The notes: a model not told the origin generated them from the sequence alone. Numbered from the stretch's first letter, positions 9,425 to 20,203 are shown. The stretch: 64,000 nucleotides of DNA from an uncultured Mediterraneibacter sp. (GCA_944375765.1 CALWAR010000034.1:17744-81743), one strand, 5' to 3'. Numbers and translations are program-made.

Positions 9425-9472
9425 GGAACAGAGGCGGGCAATCGGCATCAGCCGACATCCCGCCTCTGTTCC
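9425..9472 (-). terminator. Hairpin ending the uvrC-hprK-glcK transcript
   Basis: 14-bp perfect stem (arms 9425-9438 and 9459-9472) with an inner CGGC/GCCG pairing, 16 bases past the glcK stop. The T-run on the minus strand is weak and displaced. Confidence 0.6.
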
Positions 9473-9487
9473 ATGCAATACTTATTA

Positions 9488-10426
9488 TCACCTGCCGTCC
9501 AGTATGAGCTTTGCAGATCCGCAGATCCCCGCATCGTTCCCAAGTGTGGCGAGGACGAACTTTACGTTCTTGTCCGCAAAGAATGCGCGCTCCATATAGG
9601 GCTCTCTTATATACGGTATAAGCACTTCACCTGCTTTTGAAACTCCGCCTCCGATAACAAATACTGCCGGATCGGCCACTGCCGCCAGATTGGCAAGACC
9701 GTATCCGAGATATCTCCCGAACACTTCCGCGATCTCCTTTGCCACCTCGTCCCCCGCTTTTACGGCATCGAACACATCTTTTGCAGTGACGTCCTCCTTG
9801 TTAAGGATTGTAGGCCGCATATCCTGTCCGAGCTTCTGCTTTGCCAGACGGACGATCCCTGTGGCTGAAGCATACTGTTCCAGGCATCCTCTGTTGCCGC
9901 AGCCGCAGCGGTCTGTCTCCTCGTAGTTCACACAGAGATGTCCGATCTCACCTCCGGCTCCGTTCTCACCGACGAGCATCCTGCCGTCTATGATGACGCC
10001 TCCGCCGACTCCTGTTCCGAGCGTCACCATAATCATGTTCTTTTCCCCGGCTCCTCCGCCTTTCCACATCTCTCCGAGGGCGGCGACGTTTGCGTCGTTC
10101 CCGATGGCCGCTTTCAGTCCGGTCAGCTCTTCGAGTTCTTTCTTCACTTCTTTGTAGGTCCATCCGAGATTAGCGCTGCCGTTCACCACGCCCTCGGATG
10201 TCACGGGAGCGGGCACGCCCACGCCGATGCCCGCGATATCGCCCCTGTCAAGCGTATGTTCCTCTATCTTCTTTGCGACAGAGGCCGCTATATTCGGGAG
10301 GATGGCTTTCCCCTCCTCGGAAGTGTCAGTCGCGATCTCCCACTTGTCCAGGATCGTCCCGTTCTCCTCAAAAAGTCCCATTTTTACCGTTGTTCCGCCG
10401 ATATCGACGCCAAAGCAATATTTCAT
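9488..10426 (-). CDS. glcK: ROK-family glucokinase
   Basis: 312 residues; ATP-dependent phosphorylation of glucose in the cytoplasm. N-terminal phosphate-binding motif FGVDIGGTTVKMG (about 4-16), a second GTGVGGGVI loop, and the ROK zinc motif CGCGNRGCLEQYASA (three Cys plus the conserved His region GEIGHLCV) are all present. ATG at 10424-10426. It lies 33 bases after hprK, so glucose entry and catabolite control (HPr kinase) are encoded on one transcript. Other ROK hexose kinases cannot be fully excluded, but glucokinase is the usual identity of this form. Confidence 0.92.
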   Translation of the reverse strand: MKYCFGVDIGGTTVKMGLFEENGTILDKWEIATDTSEEGKAILPNIAASVAKKIEEHTLDRGDIAGIGVGVPAPVTSEGVVNGSANLGWTYKEVKKELEELTGLKAAIGNDANVAALGEMWKGGGAGEKNMIMVTLGTGVGGGVIIDGRMLVGENGAGGEIGHLCVNYEETDRCGCGNRGCLEQYASATGIVRLAKQKLGQDMRPTILNKEDVTAKDVFDAVKAGDEVAKEIAEVFGRYLGYGLANLAAVADPAVFVIGGGVSKAGEVLIPYIREPYMERAFFADKNVKFVLATLGNDAGICGSAKLILDGR

Positions 10427-10459
10427 AACCGCTCACTCCTTTATATTACTGCTCATTGT

Positions 10460-11392
10460 TTATCTTTGCTTTTTTGCGATGTTCTCCTGCACTCTCTTAT
10501 AGAGCTCCTGAGCCGCGTTGTACCCCATCTGTTTCTGCCTGTGGTTGACTGCCGCAGACTCCACGATAATCGCCAGATTTCTTCCGGGGCGGATTGGGAT
10601 GCGGTAGCAGACGACTTTATTTCCGAGAAATTCTGTGTACTGTTCCTCCAGTCCAAGCCGGTCGTACTCTTTGTCTCTGCTCCAGTCCTCCAGAGTGATG
10701 ACCAGATCGATGTTCTGGGTCTCCCTGACGCTCTGAACACCGAACATGGATCTTACGTCCACGATGCCAATGCCTCTCAGCTCGATAAAATGCTTTGTGA
10801 TGTTCGGCGCCGAACCGACCAGCGTCTCATCGCTTACCTTCCGTATCTCGACTACATCGTCCGTCACCAGACGGTGTCCTCTCTTGATCAGCTCGAGCGC
10901 AGCCTCGCTTTTACCGATCCCGCTCTCTCCCATGATCAGTACGCCTACTCCGTAGACATCCACGAGCACGCCGTGGATAGAGATGCACGGAGCCAGCCTT
11001 ACGTTCATCCATCTTATGATCTCCGCCATAAAGTCGGATGTCTGCTTCGCCGTGTTAAATACGGGAACGCCATATTTGACTGCTTTTTTCAGGAAAGCGT
11101 CCTCCGGCACGATATCCCGGCAGAACACGATGCACGGGAGCGGATGCTGGAGCAGCGTGTCATACGTCTTCTCCCTCTCTTCTTCATGTAGCGTCTGTAC
11201 ATACCGGTATTCCACGTTTCCGATGATCTGCACTCTGTTGGAGTCAAACCGGTCGTAGAATCCGGCGAGCTGCAGCGCAGGCCGGTTGACGTCCGGCACG
11301 TCCACCTCTTTGTCGACCATGTCAACTTCAGGTGTGAGATTCTTCATGTTCATCTTCTCCACGATCTCACTCAGTTTTATTCCTTGTCCCAT
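10460..11392 (-). CDS. hprK: HPr kinase/phosphorylase
   Basis: 310 residues, usual length. It phosphorylates or dephosphorylates HPr at Ser46 and so sets carbon catabolite control via CcpA. The Walker A loop GESGIGKSEAALEL is near residue 155, followed by the HPrK capping motif RGHRLVTDDVVEI and the C-terminal K/P-loop signature RGIGIVDVRSMFG. The N-terminal MurF-like domain is present. ATG at 11390-11392 with GAGG upstream. Between uvrC (41 bases) and glcK (33 bases) in one operon. Confidence 0.96.
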   Translation of the reverse strand: MGQGIKLSEIVEKMNMKNLTPEVDMVDKEVDVPDVNRPALQLAGFYDRFDSNRVQIIGNVEYRYVQTLHEEEREKTYDTLLQHPLPCIVFCRDIVPEDAFLKKAVKYGVPVFNTAKQTSDFMAEIIRWMNVRLAPCISIHGVLVDVYGVGVLIMGESGIGKSEAALELIKRGHRLVTDDVVEIRKVSDETLVGSAPNITKHFIELRGIGIVDVRSMFGVQSVRETQNIDLVITLEDWSRDKEYDRLGLEEQYTEFLGNKVVCYRIPIRPGRNLAIIVESAAVNHRQKQMGYNAAQELYKRVQENIAKKQR

Positions 11393-11433
11393 AAGATTTT
11401 TCCTCGCTTTCTCCTGTTCTCTTTATCATAACA

Positions 11434-13272
11434 CTAGTGGAAGAACTTGTACACAGATTCTGCCGCTTTTTCATTCATCGACGGGATATCTGCAAGTTCT
11501 TCCACAGAGGCTTTTTTTATATCCTCCAGACTCAGATAACGCCTCATCAGCGCTTTCCTGCGCGCAGGTCCGATCCCGTCGATATCGTCCAGAATGGAAT
11601 GTACCTGTCCTTTTCCCCTCAGTTGTCTGTGGTATTCTATGGCAAATCTGTGCGCCTCATCCTGTATCCTCGTGATCAGCCGGAACGCCTCCGAGGATTT
11701 GTCGACCGGGATCTCCACATTATGGTAATAAAGCCCGCGGGTGCGGTGATGATCGTCTTTTACCATGCCGCATACCGGGATCTCAAGATGAAGTTCATCG
11801 AGCACCTGCAAAGCGACGTTGACCTGCCCTTTCCCGCCGTCCATCAGGATCAGATCCGGAAACGCGTCGAACTTTCCGAGCTTTTTGTTCTCTTCCCTCT
11901 CCCTGATCCCGTGTGTGAACCGGCGCGTCAGGACTTCACGCATACTGCCGTAATCATCGGCGCCTTTGATCCCTCTGATCTTAAACTTGCGATAGTCGTT
12001 CCGTTTTGGGCGTCCTCTCTCATAGACGACCATGGAGCCGACCGACTCGAATCCATTCGTGTTGGAGATATCATAAGCCTCCATGCGCGAGATACTTTCC
12101 ATGCCGAGCAGAGCAGCGATCTCTTTAACCGCGCCGATCGTCCTGCCCTCTTCCCGCTTCAGCCGTTCTTTGTCTTTGCTCAGGACCATTCCTGCGTTCT
12201 CTCTGGCCAGTTCTACCAGTTTCTCTTTCGTTCCCTTTTTCGGTATTTTGATCGACACTTTCTGTCCCCTCTTTGAGGCAAGCCACTCCTCCAGCACCTC
12301 TCTGTCCTCCACTTCTGTCTGGAGCATCAGTTCTCCAGGGATATACGGCGTCCCGGCATAATACTGAAGGATAAAGCTGTTGAGGATCTCCTGATCGCTC
12401 TCTCCCTTTAAGATACGCAGATAAAAATGATCCCGGCCAATGAGCCGTCCCCCGCGGATGAAAAACACCTGGACGACAGCGTCTTCCTCCTCCGACGCCA
12501 CTGCCAGCACATCTCTGTCCTCGCCGCTTGAATCCGTGATCTTCTGTTTCTGCGCCACTTTCCTCACACTGCCGAGCAGCTCACGGTACTCGATCGCCCT
12601 CTCGAATTCCAGCGCCTCGGAGGCTGCGTTCATCTTATCCTCAAGTTCCCTGAGGATGACATCGTAGTTCCCGTTCAGGAAATGAATCACTTCAGTTACG
12701 GCTTTTCCGTATTCCTCCTGTGAGATATATCCCTGACACGGAGCGTCGCACTGCTTGATATGATAGTTGAGGCAGGGGCGTTCTTTCCCGATATCTCTTG
12801 GCAGATTCCTGCTGCAGCTTCTCAAATGATATAGCTTGTGTATCAGCTCGATCGTGTCTCTCACAGCCTGGGAACTGGTGTACGGCCCGAAATATTTTGC
12901 TTTGTCTTTGAGCATCCGGCGGGACAGCATCACTCGCGGAAATGCTTCTCCTGTTGTCACTTTGATGAACGGATATGTCTTGTCGTCCATGAGCATCGTA
13001 TTGTATTTGGGACGATGCTCTTTTATCAGGTTACATTCGAGCACAAGGGCTTCAAGCTCCGAGTCAGTGACGATATATTCAAAACGCCGGATATGCGTCA
13101 CCATCTGCTCGATCTTGACGCCCTTGTTCCTGCTGTTCTGAAAATACTGACGCACACGGTTTTTCAGACTGACGGCTTTTCCCACATAGATGATATGGTC
13201 ATTCTCATCGTGCATGATATAGACGCCGGGCCTGCCGGGCAGTTTTTTCAGTTCTTCCTGTATATCAAACAT
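11434..13272 (-). CDS. uvrC: Excinuclease ABC subunit C
   Basis: 612 residues, complete UvrC. It makes both incisions in nucleotide excision repair with UvrA/UvrB. Domains in order: GIY-YIG nuclease at the N-terminus ([20 protein letters not shown]), the UvrB-contacting UVR helix ([15 protein letters not shown], about 210-225), the RNase H-like 5' nuclease ([18 protein letters not shown], then [12 protein letters not shown]), and a C-terminal helix-hairpin-helix pair ([16 protein letters not shown]). ATG 13270-13272. First gene of the uvrC-hprK-glcK operon, with a promoter at 13319-13347. Confidence 0.97.
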   Translation of the reverse strand: MFDIQEELKKLPGRPGVYIMHDENDHIIYVGKAVSLKNRVRQYFQNSRNKGVKIEQMVTHIRRFEYIVTDSELEALVLECNLIKEHRPKYNTMLMDDKTYPFIKVTTGEAFPRVMLSRRMLKDKAKYFGPYTSSQAVRDTIELIHKLYHLRSCSRNLPRDIGKERPCLNYHIKQCDAPCQGYISQEEYGKAVTEVIHFLNGNYDVILRELEDKMNAASEALEFERAIEYRELLGSVRKVAQKQKITDSSGEDRDVLAVASEEEDAVVQVFFIRGGRLIGRDHFYLRILKGESDQEILNSFILQYYAGTPYIPGELMLQTEVEDREVLEEWLASKRGQKVSIKIPKKGTKEKLVELARENAGMVLSKDKERLKREEGRTIGAVKEIAALLGMESISRMEAYDISNTNGFESVGSMVVYERGRPKRNDYRKFKIRGIKGADDYGSMREVLTRRFTHGIREREENKKLGKFDAFPDLILMDGGKGQVNVALQVLDELHLEIPVCGMVKDDHHRTRGLYYHNVEIPVDKSSEAFRLITRIQDEAHRFAIEYHRQLRGKGQVHSILDDIDGIGPARRKALMRRYLSLEDIKKASVEELADIPSMNEKAAESVYKFFH

Positions 13273-13318
13273 GTGCGCATCTCTCCTCCCCGTCCGGTGC
13301 GGACCACATTAACATTTT

Positions 13319-13347
13319 ACTATATCATTTCATTTTCACAATCACAA
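13319..13347 (-). promoter_or_regulatory. Promoter of uvrC-hprK-glcK operon
   Basis: On the minus strand TTGTGA (13342-13347), 17-bp spacer, TATAGT (13319-13324), 47 bases before the uvrC start. It overlaps the region just past the ftsH terminator. Confidence 0.6.
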
Positions 13348-13354
13348 AAAGATT

Positions 13355-13389
13355 AGCCGGGGATATCTGCATTGACAGGCTCCCCGGCT
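13355..13389 (-). terminator. Terminator after ftsH
   Basis: 9-bp stem (AGCCGGGGA, 13355-13363, with 13381-13389) followed on the minus strand by AATCTTTTTG. Confidence 0.75.
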
Positions 13390-13416
13390 GCGGTATGGAT
13401 CCCCGCTGTACTTCGG

Positions 13417-15513
13417 TCACTGTTCATTTCCGTCCGGCCTCTCAGACTCCGCCTGCTCTGCCGGCTCCACCGGTTCTGCCGGTCTTTCCGGCTCTGCCGC
13501 TCCCGCGGACTCCACCGGCTTCATGGCGATGCGCCCTTCGCGCTCCTCCCGGCTGCCGTCCTCCGATTCTTCCGGCTCCGGTATCCCTTTTACTTCACGG
13601 AATATCTTCATGAACTCTTTGCCTGTGATCGTCTCTTTCTCAATGAGGAACGCAGCGATCTTATCAAGCGCCTCCCGGTTCTCCGCCAGAAGTCTCTTCG
13701 CCTCTGCATATGCGCCTTTGAGCATCTTCATGACTTCCTCGTCGATCTCGCCGGCTGTAGCGTCTCCGCAGTTCAACACTGCTCTTCCGTCCAGATAACG
13801 GTTCTGGATGGACTCAAGCCCCATCAGGCCGAACCGTTCCGACATGCCGTACTGCGTGATCATGGCTCTGGCGGTCTTTGTGGCCTGTTCGATATCATTG
13901 GCCGCGCCCGTCGTCACTGTATCAAATACAAGTTCCTCTGCAGCGCGCCCGCCCAGGGCGACAACAATCATCGCTTCCAGCTCTTTCTTCGTATTTAAGA
14001 ACTTTTCTTCCTCCGGAGTCTGCATCACATATCCGAGAGCGCCCATCGTCCTCGGAACGATGGTGATCTTCTGCACCGGCTCCGTATTTTTCTGGAGTGC
14101 GGTCACAAGGGCATGCCCCACCTCGTGGTAGGAGACGATGCGTCTTTCTTCCTTGCTCATGATTCGGTCTTTTTTCTCTTTGCCCACAAGTACGACTTCC
14201 ACCGCCTCAAAGAGGTCTTTCTGGCTCACCACCTGTCTACCGTGCTTGACCGCATTGATGGCCGCTTCGTTTATCATGTTGGCAAGATCAGAGCCGACTG
14301 CTCCCGACGTCGCAAGAGCAATCGCCTCAAGATCGACGCTCTCATCCATGCGCACGTCTTTCGCATGTACTTTCAGTATCTCTACTCTTCCTTTCAGATC
14401 CGGTTTATCCACGACGATCCGGCGGTCAAACCGTCCCGGACGCAGGAGCGCCGGATCCAGGATCTCCGGCCGGTTAGTGGCCGCGAGGATCAGAAGACCT
14501 TTATTTGTGTCAAATCCGTCCATCTCCGCGAGAAGCTGGTTGAGCGTCTGCTCCCTCTCGTCGTTGCCGCCAAGAGCGGTATCTCGCGTCTTTCCTATAG
14601 CATCGATCTCGTCTATGAAGACAATGCACGGAGCCTGCTGCTGCGCCTGCTTAAACAAGTCGCGGACACGCGATGCCCCCACGCCCACGTACATCTCCAC
14701 AAATGCCGATCCGGAGAGCGAGAAGAACGGAACTCTCGCCTCGCCCGCCACTGCCTTGGCAAGGAGCGTCTTACCGGTTCCCGGAGGTCCCACGAGCAGA
14801 GCGCCTTTCGGAAGCTTCGCGCCTATGCCGCTGTATTTCCCAGGATTATGAAGGAAATCTACTACTTCCTGCAGGGATTCTTTCGCCTCATCCTCTCCCG
14901 CTACATCATGGAACGTGACGCCGGTCTCTTTCTCCATATACATCTTTGCATTACTCTTTCCTATGCCCATCATACCGCCGCCTTTGGACATCCTGCGCAT
15001 AAGATAGACAAGCATGGCCGCCATGAGGCCGATCGGAAGAATCACGGTAAGAAACAGTTCAAAGAGCGTCTGTCCCACTGTATCCGCGGGGCGGCTCCCG
15101 AATTCTACTCCCGCCTCCTCCAGTTTCTCCACAAGGGCGTAGTCGTTTACATAGCCGGTATAGTAATCCGGCTCTCTCTCAGAGTCTGTCCCTCCTGTGG
15201 TCTGAACCTGCTGCTGGAGCTGTCCCCAGACCGAGACGCCTCTGCCGGACTGTATACTCTCCTCGAACTCCTCACTGCGCGCTTCATCGGTCAGTGTGAT
15301 GTATATCCGGTCGCTGTTCAGCCTCACTTCCTGCACTTTCCCCTCGTCGATGAGAGTAAGGAATCTGTCATAGCTTATCTCTTCCGGGCCGGATCCCCGC
15401 ATAAGAGAAAATAACCCCATCACCATAAAAGTGACCAGCAGGGTTGTCATGAGGATGATTCCCCAGCCCTGCCGGTTGTGATTCGGATCATTTTTTTTAT
15501 TATTATTATCCAC
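13417..15513 (-). CDS. ftsH: ATP-dependent zinc metalloprotease FtsH
   Basis: 698 residues; membrane-anchored AAA+ protease that degrades misfolded membrane proteins and regulators. Two membrane segments flank an extracytoplasmic domain (about residues 20-40 and 145-167). The AAA module has Walker A GPPGTGKT and Walker [11 protein letters not shown], then the SRH. The zinc site is HEVGH near residue 430 with a downstream acidic ligand. The C-terminal about 50 residues are a Glu/Pro/Ala-rich low-complexity tail. The frame opens further upstream, but the GTG at 15511-15513 has AGGAGG 7 bases before it and is preferred. Own promoter (15599-15627) and terminator (13355). Confidence 0.96.
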   Translation of the reverse strand: MDNNNKKNDPNHNRQGWGIILMTTLLVTFMVMGLFSLMRGSGPEEISYDRFLTLIDEGKVQEVRLNSDRIYITLTDEARSEEFEESIQSGRGVSVWGQLQQQVQTTGGTDSEREPDYYTGYVNDYALVEKLEEAGVEFGSRPADTVGQTLFELFLTVILPIGLMAAMLVYLMRRMSKGGGMMGIGKSNAKMYMEKETGVTFHDVAGEDEAKESLQEVVDFLHNPGKYSGIGAKLPKGALLVGPPGTGKTLLAKAVAGEARVPFFSLSGSAFVEMYVGVGASRVRDLFKQAQQQAPCIVFIDEIDAIGKTRDTALGGNDEREQTLNQLLAEMDGFDTNKGLLILAATNRPEILDPALLRPGRFDRRIVVDKPDLKGRVEILKVHAKDVRMDESVDLEAIALATSGAVGSDLANMINEAAINAVKHGRQVVSQKDLFEAVEVVLVGKEKKDRIMSKEERRIVSYHEVGHALVTALQKNTEPVQKITIVPRTMGALGYVMQTPEEEKFLNTKKELEAMIVVALGGRAAEELVFDTVTTGAANDIEQATKTARAMITQYGMSERFGLMGLESIQNRYLDGRAVLNCGDATAGEIDEEVMKMLKGAYAEAKRLLAENREALDKIAAFLIEKETITGKEFMKIFREVKGIPEPEESEDGSREEREGRIAMKPVESAGAAEPERPAEPVEPAEQAESERPDGNEQ

Positions 15514-15598
15514 TTTTGTTCCTCCTGAAATACAAACCGACGCCGCCATGTTTTCGGATACGCCGGTTGGATCATGGCTGTGTCAGTACACTAGTATC

Positions 15599-15627
15599 AT
15601 TATAAAGACAGGTTTTGCATAAATCAA
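15599..15627 (-). promoter_or_regulatory. Promoter of ftsH
   Basis: Minus strand TTGATT (15622-15627), 17-bp spacer, TATAAT (15599-15604), about 85 bases before the ftsH GTG. Confidence 0.6.
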
Positions 15628-15646
15628 TAAAAAGATTATGAAAATA

Positions 15647-15676
15647 TTGTAAAAGAGCAAGTTTTTATAGTATACT
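15647..15676 (+). promoter_or_regulatory. Promoter of the DUF1846 gene
   Basis: TTGTAA (15647-15652), 18-bp spacer, TATACT (15671-15676). It is divergent from the ftsH promoter only 20 bp away. The roughly 110-bp leader up to 15784 holds nothing else recognisable. Confidence 0.5.
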
Positions 15677-15784
15677 GAAAACGAAATGTGTCTTTTTTTG
15701 TGTCCTTTTATGTTTGATCGCGGACACTGCGCAAAAAGCCACGGCAGAATCACATCACAACAATATTTGCAAGAGGAATGAGAG

Positions 15785-17260
15785 ATGAAAATCGGCTTTG
15801 ACAATGACAAATACCTGAAGATGCAGTCCGAACACATCCGGGAGCGCATCGGGAAATTTGACAACAAACTGTATCTGGAATTCGGCGGAAAGCTGTTTGA
15901 CGACTACCACGCTTCACGCGTGCTCCCGGGATTTGCCCCGGACAGCAAGTTAAGACTCTTAAAAGAGCTGAGCGACCAGGCTGAGATCGTCATCGCCATC
16001 AGCGCCAAAGATATCGAGAAAAATAAGATCCGGGGGGATCTCGGTATCACTTACGACACGGACGTGCTGCGCCTGGTCGAGACATACCGGGATCAGGGAC
16101 TCTATGTCGGAAGCGTCACGATCACGCAGTTCTCAGGTCAGGAGAGCGCCCTGCTGTTCAAGAACAGGCTCGAAAACATGGATATCCCTGTGTATCTCCA
16201 CTATATCATAGCGGGCTACCCGTCCAATATCCCGCTGATCATCAGCGATGACGGATACGGAAAAAATGATTATATCAGGACGACGCGTCCTCTTGTGATC
16301 GTGACCGCGCCGGGCCCCGGAAGCGGCAAGATGGCGACCTGTCTCTCTCAGCTCTACCACGAGCACAGACGGGGGATCAACGCAGGATACGCCAAGTTCG
16401 AGACATTCCCCGTCTGGAACCTCCCGCTCAGACATCCGGTCAATCTCGCCTACGAGGCCGCGACAGCCGACTTAAATGACGTTAATATGATCGACCCGTT
16501 CCACCTGGAAGCCTACGGGGAAACAACCGTCAACTACAACCGCGACGTAGAGATTTTCCCCGTCCTCAACACGATATTCGAGAAGATATACGGAGAGAGC
16601 CCTTATAAATCTCCGACAGACATGGGCGTCAACATGGCGGGCAACTGCATCTGCGACGATGAAGCGTGCCGCGAGGCGTCCTGCCAGGAGATCATCCGCC
16701 GTTACTACGGGGCGCTGAACGCGCTCGTAAAAGGCGAGTCCTCCGACAGGGAAGCCCAGAAGATCGAACTTCTCATGAACATGGCCGGCATCACCGTCTC
16801 AGACCGCAGGGCAGCCGTACAGGCTCTTAAGCGCGCGAAAGAAACAAAAGGACCCGCCGCCGCCCTGGAGCTGGATGACGGCAGGATCGTTACCGGAAAG
16901 ACGACCAATCTCCTGGGCGCTTCCGCTGCGCTTCTCCTGAACGTGCTCAAAGTCCTCGCCGGTATCGACCACGAGGAGCATATCATCTCCCCGGAGTCCA
17001 TCGAGCCGATCCAGAAGCTGAAAGTAGATTACTTAAAGAGCCGGAACCCCAGGCTCCATACAGACGAGGTGCTGATCGCCCTCTCGGCAAGCGCGGCCGC
17101 CAGCCCGCACGCGAGGCTGGCCCTCTCTCAGCTCCCGAAGCTGGACGGCTGCCAGGCGCATACTTCTGTTATGCTCTCCGACGTGGATATCAAGATCTTT
17201 AAGAAACTTGGCGTGCAGCTTACATGCGAAGCGGTATACGAACATATCTTTCTCTCGTGA
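15785..17260 (+). CDS. DUF1846 (UPF0371) family protein
   Basis: 491 residues, full length for the family. It is a soluble protein with an N-terminal nucleotide-binding-like half (ITQFSGQESALLFKNRLENM; TAPGPGSGKMATCLSQLYHE near residues 178-197, P-loop-like) and a conserved C-terminal half (GVNMAGNCICDDEACREASC; NLLGASAALLLNVLK). Structures of relatives are known but no reaction is established. RBS AAGAGGAATGAGAG just before the ATG. Monocistronic: the next features are the pyrG promoter and leader hairpin. The P-loop reading is an inference. Confidence 0.85.
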   Translation: MKIGFDNDKYLKMQSEHIRERIGKFDNKLYLEFGGKLFDDYHASRVLPGFAPDSKLRLLKELSDQAEIVIAISAKDIEKNKIRGDLGITYDTDVLRLVETYRDQGLYVGSVTITQFSGQESALLFKNRLENMDIPVYLHYIIAGYPSNIPLIISDDGYGKNDYIRTTRPLVIVTAPGPGSGKMATCLSQLYHEHRRGINAGYAKFETFPVWNLPLRHPVNLAYEAATADLNDVNMIDPFHLEAYGETTVNYNRDVEIFPVLNTIFEKIYGESPYKSPTDMGVNMAGNCICDDEACREASCQEIIRRYYGALNALVKGESSDREAQKIELLMNMAGITVSDRRAAVQALKRAKETKGPAAALELDDGRIVTGKTTNLLGASAALLLNVLKVLAGIDHEEHIISPESIEPIQKLKVDYLKSRNPRLHTDEVLIALSASAAASPHARLALSQLPKLDGCQAHTSVMLSDVDIKIFKKLGVQLTCEAVYEHIFLS

Positions 17261-17271
17261 TAAAAAAAGTA

Positions 17272-17390
17272 TTGTATTTTTTGTCTTTTCAGGTGTATAC
17301 TATATAAGTATTTTTACAGTCTGACCATATACATAGGATTCAGGCCGCAATGGGGCGGCCCGTGTCTGTGGTCAGACTGTACTCTTTTTT
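17272..17390 (+). promoter_or_regulatory. pyrG promoter with attenuator-like leader hairpin
   Basis: TTGTAT (17272-17277), 18-bp spacer, TATACT (17296-17301). Downstream, a 12-bp perfect stem (17316-17327 with 17369-17380) is followed by ACTCTTTTTT, a strong intrinsic terminator, with an inner GGCCGC/GCGGCC hairpin at 17343-17360. The terminator is only 42 bases before pyrG, so transcription must read through it; leader attenuation is likely. The transcript would not start with the GGGC run of the Bacillus pyrG mechanism. It could instead simply end the DUF1846 transcript. Confidence 0.6.
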
Positions 17391-17432
17391 CAGGAACTAA
17401 GAACCAGTAATCTATGCAGGAGGGCAGCTATT

Positions 17433-19076
17433 ATGGCAGTAAAATATGTATTTGTTACCGGCGGCGTCGTATCCGGTCTCGGCAAGGGAATCACGGCCGC
17501 TTCTCTCGGACGCCTGTTAAAGGCCCGGGGATATACCGTAACTATGCAGAAGTTCGATCCTTACATCAATATCGATCCGGGTACTATGAATCCGATCCAG
17601 CACGGGGAAGTCTTCGTCACAGACGACGGTGCGGAGACGGATCTGGATCTCGGACACTATGAGCGCTTCATCGACGAGAATCTCACAAAGAATTCCAACG
17701 TCACCACAGGGAAGATCTACTGGTCCGTTCTCCAGAAAGAACGCCGCGGCGACTTCGGCGGAGGCACTGTCCAGGTCATCCCTCATATCACCAATGAGAT
17801 CAAGAGCCGATTCTACCGCAATCCCGCCGCAAAGGACACTGAGATCGCCATCATCGAAGTGGGCGGAACCGTCGGCGATATCGAGAGTCAGCCTTTCCTG
17901 GAGTCTATCCGGCAGTTCCAGCACGAAAAAGGGCCGGAGAACGTTATCCTCATCCACGTAACGCTCATCCCTTATCTGCGCGCTTCTCAGGAAATGAAGA
18001 CAAAGCCTACCCAGGCAAGCGTAAAAGAGCTCCAGGGGATGGGCATCCAGCCGGACATCATCGTATGCCGCTCCGAGTATTCTATTGATGCCGGCATGAA
18101 AGACAAGATTTCCCTGTTCTGCAATCTTCCTGCCAGCCATGTCCTGCAGAACCTGGATGTGGAATATCTCTACGAGGCTCCTCTCGCCATGGAAAAAGAG
18201 CGCCTCGCACAGGTCGTCTGCGAGTGTCTCCATCTTGGCTGCCCAAAGCCGGATCTCAAAGACTGGATCGAGATGGTCCAAAATCTGCGTCATCCTACCC
18301 AGGATGTGACCGTGGCGCTCGTCGGCAAGTACACCCGGCTCCACGACGCTTACATCAGCGTTGTAGAAGCGTTAAAGCACGGCGGCATCTACTCTCACAC
18401 TACGGTAAACATCAGGTGGATTGACTCTGAAACAGTCACAAAAGAGAATGTAGAAGAACTTTTCTTTGGTGTGAGCGGTATCCTTGTCCCCGGCGGATTC
18501 GGCCACAGGGGGATCGAGGGCAAGATCACCGCCATCCACTATGCCCGCACCCGCGGCATCCCTTTCCTCGGGCTCTGCCTAGGAATGCAGCTTGCCATCA
18601 TAGAATTTGCAAGAAACGTGGTCGGATACAACGATGCGCACAGTATGGAATTAAAACCGGACACAACGCATCCGGTCATCCATATCATGCCCGACCAGAT
18701 CGGGGTTGAAGATATCGGCGGCACGCTCCGTCTCGGCGCATATCCGTGTGTTCTCAAAGACGGTTCTCTGGCAGCAAGGCTGTACGGCGCGAGTGAGATC
18801 AGCGAACGCCACCGCCACCGCTACGAAGTAAACAATGATTACCGCGAAGTTCTGGAGAATCACGGGATGTCCCTGTGCGGGCTCTCACCCGACAGCCGGA
18901 TCGTCGAGATGATCGAGGTCCCTTCACACCCGTGGTTCATCGCGACACAGGCCCACCCCGAGCTCAAGTCCAGGCCTAACAGACCGCACCCTCTGTTCAA
19001 AGGTTTTGTAGAGGCTGCTCTGAAACAAAAGGCCAGATCAGCTCCGGAAAGCCAGAACAGTACAGATAATGCGTAG
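17433..19076 (+). CDS. pyrG: CTP synthase
   Basis: 547 residues. Converts UTP to CTP using glutamine and ATP. The N-terminal synthetase has [20 protein letters not shown] (residues 8-27), [13 protein letters not shown] and the CTP-inhibition region. The C-terminal class I glutamine amidotransferase has the nucleophile-elbow GLCLGMQLA (Cys near 380) and the HPE triad motif ([10 protein letters not shown]). Strong AGGAGGG site 8 bases before ATG. CTP is also the substrate of the cytidylyltransferases in the phosphonate operon, but no physical link is implied. A shared hairpin terminator follows. Confidence 0.98.
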   Translation: MAVKYVFVTGGVVSGLGKGITAASLGRLLKARGYTVTMQKFDPYINIDPGTMNPIQHGEVFVTDDGAETDLDLGHYERFIDENLTKNSNVTTGKIYWSVLQKERRGDFGGGTVQVIPHITNEIKSRFYRNPAAKDTEIAIIEVGGTVGDIESQPFLESIRQFQHEKGPENVILIHVTLIPYLRASQEMKTKPTQASVKELQGMGIQPDIIVCRSEYSIDAGMKDKISLFCNLPASHVLQNLDVEYLYEAPLAMEKERLAQVVCECLHLGCPKPDLKDWIEMVQNLRHPTQDVTVALVGKYTRLHDAYISVVEALKHGGIYSHTTVNIRWIDSETVTKENVEELFFGVSGILVPGGFGHRGIEGKITAIHYARTRGIPFLGLCLGMQLAIIEFARNVVGYNDAHSMELKPDTTHPVIHIMPDQIGVEDIGGTLRLGAYPCVLKDGSLAARLYGASEISERHRHRYEVNNDYREVLENHGMSLCGLSPDSRIVEMIEVPSHPWFIATQAHPELKSRPNRPHPLFKGFVEAALKQKARSAPESQNSTDNA

Positions 19077-19112
19077 AAAACAGGCCAACGCAGCGCCTGC
19101 CCTGAATCGGCA

Positions 19113-19155
19113 AAGAGATCAGCTCTTCCCCCTTACCGGGAGCGGCTGATCTCTT
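19113..19155. terminator. Bidirectional terminator between pyrG and dus
   Basis: 11-bp perfect stem (19113-19123 with 19145-19155). The right arm lies inside the last codons of the convergent dus gene, so one hairpin closes both transcripts. Confidence 0.65.
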
Positions 19156-20077
19156 CCTCTTCAAAGAATCTGTCTATGATTTTCTCATATGCCGTACATC
19201 TTTCACATTTCCTGATCTTCTTTGCATACTTCCCGTGATCGGTGAGCATAGAGGACAGATACGTCCAAAGTTCTTTCATCTTATAAAGGATCGTCCTGTC
19301 GCCGGACATTTCCCGGCAATATCCCTCGTAGACGATATCGTGGAAACGCCGCAGTTCTTCCTTATCCGGATCTCTGCCGCCCTGTATCTCTCTGCCAAGA
19401 GCAGGATCCGCCAGCACTCCTCTCCCTGTCATGACGCGTTCCACGCCGGGATGCATCTCTGCGAATCTGACATGATCTTCCCGGGTAAATATATCTCCGT
19501 TGTAGCACACCGGGCTGCGGCTTAAAGGCAGGATATCGCCAAAGACCTCCCTGTTCGGTCTGTTTTTATAAAAGTCTTTCTGCACGCGCGGATGGATGAT
19601 GACTTCCTCGAAAGGATACTTGTTGTAGATGTCCATAATGCGGTAAAACTCTTCTGGCTCTTCCACTCCCAGACGTGTCTTCACAGAGATCCTGACGTCG
19701 CACTTTTCCATGATCTCACAGAGGAACGCATCCAGTTCATCAGGGCGCGCGAGAAAGCCCGCGCCCCTTCCCTTTGTGACGACTGTTCTGGAGGGGCATC
19801 CGAGGTTCAGATTGATCTCATCGTACCCGTATTCTTTTAATTTCTCTGCAGTCCTGATAAAGTCCTCGCTCTTATTTGTAAGGATCTGCGGGATCGCGTA
19901 CATACCCTTGTTGTTCTCCGGCAGGATATCCTTTTTCTCCCGCGCGCTTAAGTGTCCCATCTGATTGGGGCGTATGAAAGGCACAAAATACTTGTCAAAC
20001 CCTCCGAAACACTCATGGACGGCGCTTCGGAAGATCCATCCTGTAATCCCCTCCAGGGGCGCCATATACAGCTTCAT
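19133..20077 (-). CDS. tRNA-dihydrouridine synthase family protein
   Basis: 314 residues. FMN-dependent reduction of uridine in tRNA D-loops. The TIM-barrel shows MAPLEGITG at the N-terminus, the active-site NLGCPSRTVVTKGRGAG (catalytic Cys in NLGCPS, near residue 100), RISVKTRLG, and the FMN-phosphate motif VMTGRGVLADP. The frame opens 13 codons earlier, but ATG 20075-20077 has a GAGAGG site and starts the family homology. It lacks the long C-terminal domain order typical of DusA; closest to the clostridial short Dus group. Convergent with pyrG. Confidence 0.9.
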   Translation of the reverse strand: MKLYMAPLEGITGWIFRSAVHECFGGFDKYFVPFIRPNQMGHLSAREKKDILPENNKGMYAIPQILTNKSEDFIRTAEKLKEYGYDEINLNLGCPSRTVVTKGRGAGFLARPDELDAFLCEIMEKCDVRISVKTRLGVEEPEEFYRIMDIYNKYPFEEVIIHPRVQKDFYKNRPNREVFGDILPLSRSPVCYNGDIFTREDHVRFAEMHPGVERVMTGRGVLADPALGREIQGGRDPDKEELRRFHDIVYEGYCREMSGDRTILYKMKELWTYLSSMLTDHGKYAKKIRKCERCTAYEKIIDRFFEEEEISRSR

Positions 20078-20174
20078 ATTCCTCTCTCCTCGCACGTTTC
20101 TCCTTTGCATCCACACGGCAGTCCGCAGTCGGCCTGCCGCCCGTGGCCTCTACGTTATTACAGAATGGAAGACC

Positions 20175-20203
20175 TTGTCAAGCAGAAAATGATATGCTAA
20201 GAT
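20175..20203 (+). promoter_or_regulatory. Promoter of the ABC exporter gene
   Basis: TTGTCA (20175-20180), 17-bp spacer, TAAGAT (20198-20203), about 50 bases before the start codon. Confidence 0.45.

Noticed and set aside
13372-15414. Long plus-strand open frames opposite ftsH (up to 433 codons)
   Set aside because: Antisense shadows of a GC-rich conserved gene; no ribosome sites or domain patterns.
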